A DNA stretch of 64,000 nt from positions 22,657,458 to 22,721,457 of the forward strand of contig NC_133219.1 in assembly GCF_040436345.1 (NCBI RefSeq), given 5' to 3'. The notes under the pieces are model-generated. The model saw nothing but the letters and a program-made list of their open reading frames with translations. It ran no database searches and had not been told where the DNA came from. The stretch is from Pagrus major. Its lineage: Eukaryota > Chordata > Actinopteri > Spariformes > Sparidae. The first letter of the stretch is position 1. The number at the start of each line of letters is the position of its first letter. Shown here one piece after another: positions 1-12,207 of the stretch. The translations under genes were made by a program, and so were the position numbers.

Positions 1-77
1 CATGTGTGTGTGTGTGTCCATAACTGTCTGTTTTGCTTCACAATCCACCACACACTTCTCCTCCTTCTATGGACCCT

Positions 78-79
<2 letters not shown>

Positions 80-123
<44 letters not shown>
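80..123. repeat. (TC)n microsatellite downstream of tle4 exon 5 donor
   Basis: An uninterrupted TC/CT run of about 42 bp. On the gene strand it is (GA)n starting about 40 bases after the exon 5 splice donor at 161-166. Confidence 0.95.
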
Positions 124-124
<1 letters not shown>

Positions 125-166
125 ACCTCCGACTTAACTCACACTGACAGCCATTTTGCGTCTCAC

Positions 167-2901
167 CTCTTGAGAGAGGAAGGGGATGACTTGGGCACAG
201 ATTGCGTTCAGCCGTTTGACGATCTCCGCCTGCAAGACAGAGAGGTGGGCGAGGGAAACACAATCAGCATCAAATTGGCTAACAGACAAGAAGGCATCGT
301 CGTCTCCATGTAACCTACAAATGAAGTCGGTTAAATGTTTGTTAAATTCAAGTAACAGCGCACAGTATGTTCACATCATGGCCGGTCCATATGAAACAAC
401 AGTAATTTGATGTTAACTGTTGTTGGAAGCTTTCAAATGGTTTGGTTTTTCTTTTGGCTCGCAGGAAGTCAGGCTTTCAACATACAGTATGGCACTTAAA
501 GGTGTTTTAGTAGCTCTTTGGGGCTGTTTTTGTATGAGTGTGTCCCTATTTTGGGGACACACTCATGCAAAAACATCTCACGCGAGATTTACAATACACA
601 GTCACACAATTTCACAAATCAACAGGTGGTGGTCGGGCCAATATATGCAGCAATGCACCAGCAAAGACAGGGAAGATGAAGACTGCAACCAGGTAAAGAT
701 GGATGCAAACAATCGGCTTTTCAGAACAACCTCAAGGATACGGAAAATGAGTTTTGGTTTCCCTGAATGTAAACATAAGTGCAAGAAAAAAGAGACGTCA
801 AAGTACCACCCACACTGTGTGATTTAAAGATGATCTCTGGAAAGTGCACAGGCGACTCGGCATCGCCAAAGAAACCTCACAAAGACAGCACTCTCTGAGA
901 CAGAAGCCAAATCGATTGACTCCAAAGAACATGAGACACGTTTTTTAAAAGATATCAGCTATTAGCTTTTTAATAATCTTATTTTATATACTTCAAACTT
1001 TTTATTATACATTACAGTCAAAAGTGATTTTGTCAACTTACTGAAAAACATCCGCTGCAGGCTATAAATATCATGTCTTCTTCAGTGTCATTTTTGTCGA
1101 GATGCCATAGACTTAATATTCACCCCGCTGTCTGAACCATTCATGAGAGAATAATGGAGTAAAAATAACCATCAGTCTGTCCAGCAAACGCCACAACAGA
1201 GAACAGTGGGGTTGTTTTTATCACCGAGTGTCAAGAGAGTTTTATTCTTTTTAATCCACACTTTCATCTTCCTTGTCAAAACCTGGCATAACATTACCCA
1301 CAATGCAACCTGGGAATCAACAGACTCAACAGCCTAATGTAGCCTTGAGCTGCTAGACTCAAGTTTTTTTTTTCATTTTCAAATTTGTAATCTTAAACCC
1401 CATTTAGGGATGGGGGAAAACATCATTACAAATAAGCTATGTTTATAAAGTAGCAAGAAGTCTGAACACTGAACAAAAGAATTGCTTTATAATTGCACTG
1501 TAGCCCAAATTTTGAGGTCTATAGGGACCTCCCAGATTTTACACAGGTCCCTCTGGAGCCACAGAAGGCTTTATTGCAGACGTCCGCCCCTAGACCTATA
1601 AACTGACTTTGATATGTAAAATTAGTATTTTTAAAAGGTGCAATGTGGAAAACTTTAGTGGAAAAAATAAAACAAAAATTAACAGTTTTGACAGTATGAC
1701 ATCTACATATTGTATTGTGTTGCAGAGATATCTACTGAAGCTAGCATGCTAAGCAGATAACCCTGGTTTGTCCCGGCCCAAAGCTCCTGTACTAGCAGTA
1801 TAAACACCAACACTTCCCTGGTGCTCCAGGCCCCAGTTCAGACCACTAGCTGCATGGCTATTTTTTGCAAACTAGCTTACAACAGCAACAGTTAGCAGCA
1901 GTTAGTGGTTACTCTGGTGATATGCTGCCCCCTATTTGTTTTGAGCATGAATTTCTCAGGTGGCCAATTCTTACATATTGCACCTTTGAATCAAACCACA
2001 ATGATCACAAATGTCAGTTAAATCTTCATCTTAATATTTGGATAGTAATATTTAATATATATATAATATTTTGGAAATGGAGTAAGAGCATTGTAATAAC
2101 AAGATTTGAGAGATAATACTGAGAGATATATTACTCAGCAAGATTTAGCACTAACTTCGGGAAATTTAAACTTCCGTATCCTACATTCAATGACCACTTA
2201 TAGTTGGTATCAATTCCTTGCAGATAAATCGATATCGAGGTAATTTAATCTTAGAAGAAAACAGTGCAATCATAACATACTTTGTCCACCAGTGAGCACT
2301 GACATTCAACATGAAAAAAAACCCAAAACTTAATAGGTATCAAGATTGATATCAACCAGTTAATGATTTTTTAACTCCAAACATCAATATCAGTAGGATC
2401 ATACAGGCTACACCACTTATCCTTCAGCATGTCTGTAAGGTTATTCCACCGCTGCACTCTCTTAACATCAATCAATTCCAGCCTAATGCATGATCTGTAA
2501 ATATAAACCCAGGATTTCGCCCTCATAGGAGTCCACTGAGGCAGACAGCTGAAGGGAAACATGACTTTTGTCATTGTAATCAGCTAAATTAAGAGCCAAC
2601 TGTACTGAAAAATCCATCAAGGACTGAGAGAATTCCTCCAAGTCCGACACGAATGCAGAAGGAGCTGCATCTGTAACCTTGTCAAGGGCTTGTTTGTTTG
2701 TATGTAACCTTGATGGAGGTGAACTTTGCTCTGGTATCAGTGGTAACAGAAGCCCCCAGAGGCCATGAGAGCAAACCTACAAAGCAACACTGCAGCAGGG
2801 TGGTACACATAAACACAACCATGTGCACACCTGCACAGCCTTCTCTGTATGCAGCAGATGTTTTTACTGAACCCAAGGGTTGGCTTTTAAAGATTACACA
2901 G

Positions 2902-2948
<47 letters not shown>

Positions 2949-5900
2949 TCTCTCTCTCTCCACATCAGGTCGGATTTTTATTTTAACAGGAAATTGGCTG
3001 ATCCACTGTCCCAAAGGGAGTGCTCGTAGTGCAACTCAGATCCAAACACAAACAGACAAAAGACACAGACTCACACAAAAACACATGCTAAGTGACACAC
3101 GGGGGTACACATTACCTGCTTTGTTTGTAAGATCACATACGAACAACTAGAAAATCACAAAGTCTTTCCTCAAGAGAGGTCATGTGACCTGCAAGCGCGA
3201 TGATCAGACGACTCTGGGGCTCTGATTTGACAAATGATTTGACTTACAGCAGTATTTTTCTTTTTCTTCTGGTCGTACAAACTCAATAAAATGTTACGCA
3301 GCAGGACACAGTTTGACCCACGGGCTAAAATAACATTGGTGAAGCAAAAACAACCGGATGCTAACTGCGCCTATGGATGTTAGCATAAAGGAAGCTACCT
3401 CTTTAGCCCTGACCAAACGGCAGAATCTTCTGGGGGAGTTTGTCACCGTTGTTTAAAAGCCGTTAAAATCTCCTCGCAGAAACTGTCTCAAGGTTCTAAA
3501 CCCTTCCTCCAATTTTGATGTAAATACCCTCAAATTAAAGCTGAAAGTCTGCACTTCAATTTCATTTCGATTATTTCATTTCAAATCCACTGTCGTAGCG
3601 TACAGGGCCAAAATCATTAAAATTGTGTCACTGTCCAAATATTTCCGGACCTAACTATAAATTAAACTTGAGCCCTAATCAACTAATCATTTCAGCTCCA
3701 TGGTGCATCAGTTTCAAATAACAGGCACCTTTTTATAAACGTATTGTTGAGTTTTCGGGGTTGCAGACGTTTTATGTCTGACTTTATCTTTACTGGGGCA
3801 GAAGGTTCGTGCTCTGCCAAAGAAGCAGCAGCAGCTCTGATGAAGGTTTTACTAGCCATGAGAAGATGCTGCAGAGAAGAGGGGCGGCTAGAAAAGGCAG
3901 CCATGTCGTCCAAAGACAACAGACACACGCAAAACAAAACAAAAGGGCAGAAGCATGGCTTCAAGCTGAGGCTTATCCACTCGTCAGACTCTTCAAAGAC
4001 ACTCAAGAGGTTCCACTCAGTACACTGATTCATTCAATGTTTGCACTTAATCATTCACTTATTGACAATTATCTCATCATGTCAGAAAATACCCCAAAAC
4101 ATCAATGACATCCAAAGGGATCTGATTCTTTCTGCTGATGTACTTTTATTGAATATACTGCTGTGCTGACATTTAAAGACAATACATCAGAGGCCATGAA
4201 TGTAGTCTTTTTCAGGATGTCTGTGCACCAACTATCAGCAGAATTAGGGGGCCCTTTCAGGTCAGGCAGATTGGGAACCAGAGGCAGGGCGGCAGCCGCT
4301 CACACTCCCACAGACAACATAAAACACTGACATTTTCATTCTATATTTAACGTTTACCCTTGCTGTGCACACATGCCCTTTTTCAACTCCGTTCTGCTTC
4401 ACATTCATACACACCGGGGAGCTGCCCGCTACATATCAGCCTCTGAGAAACTTCACTGTACGAGTTAGTTGGGGTTAAGTGCCTTGCCTTAGTGTTAGGT
4501 GTTGAAGGCAATGGAGGCTCAGTATTTTACAGCTGCGAAATGAGTTGTTGATCCTCCAACTTCTATGAATCTGCTACAGTGGTGAGCATCACACTGTATG
4601 AGCTGTTTGGATATAAGAGGGCTGCCAAGCAACACCAGAATTAAAACAAAATCTCCTATCAAGCTCCCAAAGTTAGCCAAAACATACCACAGGCCACATC
4701 AGTGATGGTATGTTTTTAAAGTTTGAGCTCTTTAAGTGTTATTATTGATTTTAAAGGAAATGAGCAGAGAGGGATGGGGAATGACCAAACTGTGGAAGTT
4801 GTTATTACACAGTCAGCACCTGAAGCCATTAAGCCACCAGGGCGCCGCAGCCACAGCTCTACATGTTTGCAAACCATTTCTAAATGTAGTCTCTTTAGTT
4901 GAAACTTTTTGTTTCATTGTGTGGCAAAGCAGGGTTGATTCAAATCAATTTGAACTTTATCTGAACCAACCAAAGATGATTTAACTTTGACAGAAACCTA
5001 ACTCTCACTGCGAATGTTCACACAGCTGTAGTGTCTGCTAATAATGGATGAAAACTAATGGCTGTCTGGATCACAACTGTATAATTCTTTTTAATGCTTT
5101 TAATTTAAAATGTATGTAATTTAGTACTGAAACAATGAGTTGATTAATCGATTAATCATTTAAGAGGAAATTAATTGGCAACTATTTGATAATTAATCAA
5201 CTGTTTAAAGGATAAGTTCATCCAAATATGAAAATTCAGTCATTATCTACCCTACCGCATGTCGAAGGAAAGTCAGGTGATGTTTCGTAATCCAGAAAAC
5301 ATTTCTGGAGCTTCACAGCAAAACAATGTTCATTCTCCTAAAAAACTGAAGTAGACGGGGACTCAAAATTTCAAAAACAACCGAAAGAAAAACATAAAAT
5401 GGCTCCATACAGCTTGTCTGGTGTAATACAAGTACAAATATATACAAAACACAAAACGTAACCTGACTTCTCGTCCACATGGGGGTGAGTAGATAATGAC
5501 TCAATTTTCATTTTTGAGTGAACTTATCCTTTAATGCATTTAATGAAAAAATGTATGTAACTTAGAGCTGAAATGATAAGTCGATGAAATCTTCTATTTT
5601 CTGGGGCTGTATGGACCCAAATATGAAGCAGTTTCATCAATAATGACAATAATAATGCCAAGTCCTGCATGCAAACCACTAATACCATAATAACTAGAAT
5701 GGTTTTATTTAAAAAGACTGTTGGACAAACATAGTATTGTCAAACTAAATAAGGATCCTAAAACTACTCATCCATAAAGATGCAGATCTCCTCTAACAAT
5801 TCTACAACCTGAACCTCCAATCGATCCATTTTGAAGAGGTGACCCTGAGATGTTGGCACAGACATGGAAACAAAAGCAGCGGAGCAGAAAAGGAAATGGA

Positions 5901-8900
5901 GATGCTTTTCCAGGAGGAAACACAACCAATTTCAGGTGACATTTTACATCAATGGCAGACAATCGTGACTGTCGGCCAGAGTGCAGGGATGTCAGCCTAT
6001 TTGCCCAACGCGTCTGTTCACACCACAGAGACCGAAAAGAAAAAGCAGGGCTCCTTTTATTTCCTGAAAAGTGTCCTGTGATTTGAGCAAACCTGGAGAA
6101 TTTGTTTCTGCAGCGAGCAGGCCTTGACTTCGACCTGGACCCGTCGCCGTCTTGACAGTGAATAAATAATAAGAAATGGCTGGCCAGAGAGGCCTCTAAG
6201 GTTAGGACTCACACCCGGTCGATCTGGGGAGCTTATTGCGAGATTAGAGGACTCTGTGGTCACATAAAGCCCAGTAACCTCAGAGGCGAGATCATGTGCA
6301 CTGAATTTATCTTTGACCCTCAGTGTGAGGAGCTGGAGAAATGTTCCTCCAGTTAAAAAAGAGAAAAATCAGTGAGCAGTCACTGTGCAACATCAAACAC
6401 CTCATTTTATGGTTTGCCCCCTGTGATCAGATCAACAACATGCAATAAATGGTGTGATCTTCCTCAGCCATTGACTTCTAACAACTTCTGGCACTCTGAA
6501 ATGTTCTATCTGAAAAAGGTTCGACTGCAGAATTTGCCACTGAATATGCTTTCATTATTTACCTGAGAGCACCTACTTGGATTACAGTACTCTCTCTGTT
6601 ACAACAGGATGGCGAGCTAGCATAGCACAAAAACACCCCAGCAGTAACCACTTATCACAAAGATGTTGCCCAAAAGAATGAAAAAAACAGCTCAAATACT
6701 CCCACTCTAAGTCCTAACAACAAAGAAATTAGATCAGGCAGGAGCCCCGGAGTCAGATTGGGTCAGAGAGAAGATCAAATGTCCATCTCCCCTGTGGAGC
6801 TTTGTAAGCACCACATCAGCACCACTTTTCACCACCAGCTAATACACCTAATGGACCCCACCATATAAAGGCTGTACTCCCTTGTGACTGCATGTGTGTG
6901 TGAGAGGGTGTGTGAAAGACACAGCAAGATAGGTCGGGAGGGAAAGAGAGGAAAAACAAAGGGTGTTAGACACACAGGCTACAAACAAATTCGGCTAAAT
7001 TAGCGCTTAATGTAAAGATTTAGTTTGTTCTTAATACAAATAATCAAAAACCTTCTATGATATGGTTTTAGAGTATTTTTTGCATCTTACTGAAGTTTAA
7101 AATAATCCCTCTCTTCCTCCAGACAGGGTTCGCAGTGATGATACCTGCTGTCTGTTGACTGTAAATAAGGGGACATTCAGTCTTGGCTTATTTATGAAAC
7201 CAAAAATAAACACACCAGTGATTTCTTTTTGGCTTCTGTGTGGCCAAATGTCAAACTTTCACATATCTAGATATCTTCACCTTTTTCACCCAATTCACAT
7301 CTTGCATGCTGCAGTTTGCAACATACGATCATTTCCTATGCTGTCCTATTTTTGTCTCTTTGACATATTAAAAAGAAAACACCATTCTTTAGACCTATGC
7401 GTGAAAAAGAGATTATCTGCAATTCGTGCGCAGCAGTCATATGTGAAACGTGATGTTGCCACCATTTGTAATCCGTGTGTAGCGCTCTTTTCACATCAAA
7501 TGAGGCATTGCAGCATAAACACCCCTGGATAGCACATTTAGTCTGCAGTGGTGCGGACTGAAGGAGATGCCAGAAAAAGCGCATCGACCGTGTGGCAAAA
7601 AGTTGAAACAGAATCAACTTTTAGAGAAATGCTCATGACGTTCAGACATGAAGATTCAAGGAGAACCTTGAAAATCATCTAGCACTGCAGTACTATTATC
7701 ATTATTATTATTATTATGAATGGAGGAGTGACTGATCAACGTCATGATGAGCTTACCAGCGATGGGCAACCCTGCCACGAAAGACTACAAAAACATGAAT
7801 TCATGAAGTCATGCAGTCGCTAATCGCCACAATGTCTGATTTGGTGTGAAAACAGTCCGAGCAACACTCAAATTGCCTTTATGAAACTGGCCCTTGGCGT
7901 CAGTTCAATTGACAAGAGATATGTTTTAGAAAAAAATTCAGAATTACACAATATTTTACAATCAACAGACAAAAAACAACTGGAAAAGGAAACTAGCGGG
8001 AACTCCAGGAAATCACTGCACCTGGCCAAAACATTGCCCTAGCTTGTCATTTTTACGCCACACACAAAAAAAATGTATTAATGAGCTTCAATTTGAATTG
8101 ACAGATTTTATTTACCTTCGGAAAGAGCAAGGCTAGCTGCTTCCCCCTGTTTCCAGTCTTAATGTTAAGCTAAGCTAACTGGCCGCTAGCTGTAGCATCA
8201 CATTTACCTGACAATTGCAGAAGTGGTTGGTATCAACCTTCCTTCTAACTCTCAGCAAGAAAATAACAAGCGTATTTCCCAAAATGTCTAACTAAATGTC
8301 TTTTGTCACTTGGGCCCGCTCAGATTAATCTTGTGACCCTTGTGGGGTCCTGACCCACAGGTTGGGAACCACTAAATTACACTGTTGTATTTTTCCCCAG
8401 CCTGCCAGCAATTTTACACTCCAGTTATATAAATAAGTGATATTTAATGTAAAAAGTGAATCTGAAGAAATTAAAACAGCTTTATCTGAAGGTTAAACAG
8501 GTCTGTCATTTAAAGGTGCCGGTGTGCTTTTACATCTCGTTCTCAATGCGTTTTATAGAAGTAAGTTCAAAATATTAAAATGCTGGATAAAACATTACGT
8601 GAGCAAAATCCTCAAAATGAAGCAAATGGCTCCCTGTCGGCTGCAGTGAAATGAGTTGTCAGAGCTGGTTGCAAACACTGCCAGTCTTCAGTATCAGAAC
8701 GTCTTATTGAGCCTGCTTCCTTATTTCACCGCTCTCTCCTCCCGCCTCCTTCCCTTTTTTCTCCCCATCCTTCCTTTGCTTTATTCCTCTTTCAGCCTCA
8801 CTAATTTGCAATTGATTAGCTGTCCTCTCTCTGCTCAGTCCCATGCTCTACACCCTCCTCCCCCCTCCCCGCCCGTCCTCTCCTCCATCTACGAGTCAAT

Positions 8901-9061
8901 TTCTCTTTAACGAGGGCACCAGAGCCCTTCTGTGTAAATAAAACAGAGAGCGGAGCCAAAAATCAATGGGCTTATTACCCTCAGAAAATGCTAAACAAGC
9001 AATATTAGCAATTCGCCTGGTAGCGGAGGCTGACTGACTTAATGGGACTGAGGGCCACACA

Positions 9062-9092
<31 letters not shown>

Positions 9093-11964
9093 CTCACCCT
9101 CAAAACATCACCACCACCACCCTCACCCCCCCTCCCTTCAATCTCGGCATCCACTCAACGAGCCACACACGTCGTATCATCGCATTGAATGCCGTAGATG
9201 GAAGACACACATTAACGCCCGTGCACGCTGGCAAAAACGCAACCTGCACATCAAAATCATTTGCTTCCAAAACTCACACACACACACACACACACAAAAA
9301 CACACACAGACTGCTGGCAGAAATTAGGGATTCACTCTCCAGAACTGTTTCCTGACAGAAATCATCGGGCCCCACACAGAGTCACAGGCCACATTTCACC
9401 TCTTTTAATTTTTTCTCCCTTTCCCCCCAATACATACACACTCTCTCTCACACACACAGACACACACACAGACACACACAACAGCAGACTGCAGAATTTA
9501 TAGTAGACACCCCCTATTTCATCAGAGAAGTCTGATTAGTGTTCCAGTAAAAAGCTGCATGTGTGTGCAACACTCACACACATAAATACACACAAAGACC
9601 AACACACAGCCAAGTATACGTAAACAATATTTGAGCACATACACACACACACACACAAACAATATGCACAATTACACACATAGTACACACAGAACTAAAT
9701 AAACAACCACAGTGTGCATACAGACAAATACACACAACACACACACACACACATACTAAGCAAACATGTACGGTATACATACAGGCTGTTATACGGACAT
9801 CCCATCACACACACACACACACACACATGCACATGCAGCAAAGTAAACACACAGTATAGAAATACACAAATGGAAAATAATACACGCAACAAGACAAAGG
9901 CCAAGCATTTATCACTTCCCCTCACAACACACACACATTCACACACTTCACACACACACACACCGTGTGTGTAGCTGGTTAGCTGTGGCCCATTTAGCCT
10001 GGCAGCTGATGTGCGGTTAACACAGACATTTATGCTAATGATCCTCCATGTTAAAAAAAGGCAGCAGTAATGTAAAGGCTCGTTAAAGGCCAAATCCTCC
10101 TTCACTCGACTCATTTTTCAGCCCATTTTCTCATTCAATTAAACTGATGAAATCATTATTCACACGAGGAACGACTGCTCGGCCTCACCAGGCAACACAT
10201 CTGTGAATACGTCGCACTTCAATATATATTGTGGGACGGTTACACAACACTAGCACCAGTTTGTGCCTCGTATGTTTTATCTTTACATTCAACTCACAGA
10301 CAAATAAATACCCAGCGATGTTTAAAAAACCCAAAAGGTTGCTCAATAAAAGTTACCGCTGTGCTGTCCGGGATCTTCAAAGAGTCCTCTAATCATCCGG
10401 ATGAAAAAATATTCTGCATGTTGCACTCTTTCTCAAGCTGCCACTGTATTTTATGGTTGCCAGAAATGACTGTTTTTGTGACAAAATAAAAGCAAAATAA
10501 AAGCAAAATATTAACCCATTATTTTATCTAAAAATGTTAAAGATGCACTATGTAGTTTTGGGAAAGAATCATCATTGATTGATTTTCATGATGATTGACA
10601 GGTTTCTATATTGTTATTACTGCTTATATTTGCAGGACCCTCTAAGTAGCCACCTGCCTAGCTGCAGACACCTTATTTCCCTCTGAGGACAGCTTGTTTA
10701 TTCAGTTATGGAAAGATTTTCATCAAATAAATATTTCTGAGTTTGTATTATTACCTTATTAATATTGTAAATATTACCTTTGTCTGAATTTCTTTCTCAA
10801 AACTACATAGTGCACCTTTAAATAATGTAAAGGAAGATCAACAAATGCCAATATTAATGATTATTTTTATTTTGGTTCACCTTGTGAAAACTCAATGAGG
10901 AAATTTGTCATTAACAGCTATCGTTTTTGTTTGGATTAGGAAACACGTAGTGTTCTGCATGATAAATCTTTTTTAACGGCTTATTCAACACAGATGGGTA
11001 GAAAAGTCTTTGAGGATTCTGTAAGTCGTCAAAAGAGAAGAAAAAAAAGACCTTTAGTATTTTTTCCAAAGATCATCAAGGAGATATTAAATCTGATGCG
11101 TAGCTCTACATATGTAATGTGATATAATGTAGAATATCACTGGCAGAGAAAGAGGCAAAGATAATAAGGAGGTAAAAACCGTGAAGATGTAGGTGTACTT
11201 GCAGAATTTAAAGGAGCATTGTGTAGTTTTGGGGAGGAAATTCTAAACAGAAGAGAGAGATCTTCATTAGCTGTTTTTTTATGCCTAAACAAAGTCTTTG
11301 TTTTCATGTCTGAATAAACTAAATGAACAAACTGACCTTAAAGGACAACACAATAAAAACAGTGTTCTGGGGACCTTATTTTCCTCTGAGAACAGCTTGT
11401 TGATTCAGTTATGGAAACTATAAATATTTCTAAGTTTGTGTTATCACCTCATTAATATTTTAAATATTGAATTCTGAATTTGAATTTCTTTTCCAAAATT
11501 ACATAGTGCCCCTTTAACAAAAACATCAATAAGATTTCGTATGAAATGAGAAGCCGAACTGGAAAAAAAAACATTTTGAAATCTGAGATACTTTGATTTT
11601 AAATTTCTAAACTTCCATCAGCTGACTGCAGTTTGGTCTTTCTAGGTGATGACATGGCAGCACTGGTTGTGATAAAGAAATCCAGATTAAGACGATTTTG
11701 TAGTACATATATTGCAGGATTCAACAGCAATTTCAAACCAAGAACTCGTGTTCCTCTGACACTCACTGCGGTGTCGTTTGAATCAGTTCTGCTTCTTTTT
11801 AACATTCGAGCGAAAGAGCGCTTCCTACCTGTTTGTGCATCTCGATGTTCAGCCCGTATGACATTTCGTAGTACTGAAAAAAAACAACAATCAAAGCAAG
11901 GTCAAAAAAAGTTGTTCTCTGTTCCTCTTTTTTCGCATACACCAAAAAATACTCACACATTAAT

Positions 11965-12007
<43 letters not shown>

Positions 12008-12155
12008 AACACACATACACACGTAATCAGTGAGACTCACCATGACATAGTGTCTCTGCATCTCAGTTTTGTCACTGGCCAGTTTCTCACACTCCAGTTT
12101 CAGACTGTGAGGCAGAAGAAAAATGTTGAGTGTATGTCATTATCAAACACACACA

Positions 12156-12207
<52 letters not shown>

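Larger units (their letters stand above)
230..11828 (-). other. tle4 intron 4 (11.6 kb)
   Basis: No additional exon is recognisable in this intron. It contains CT/GA and CA microsatellites, one copy of the TTAA-bounded element at 5205-5534, two copies of another MITE-like family at 10537-10821 and 11208-11517, one copy of the 344-bp family at about 1631-1988, and two blocks that look like conserved non-coding elements (8780-9055 and 9975-10200). The open frames across it are short, of low complexity or antisense to repeats. Confidence 0.8.

Noticed and set aside
9695..10114. Cys/Val-rich open frames across 9.5-10.1 kb
   Set aside because: They are translations of CA/GT repeats.
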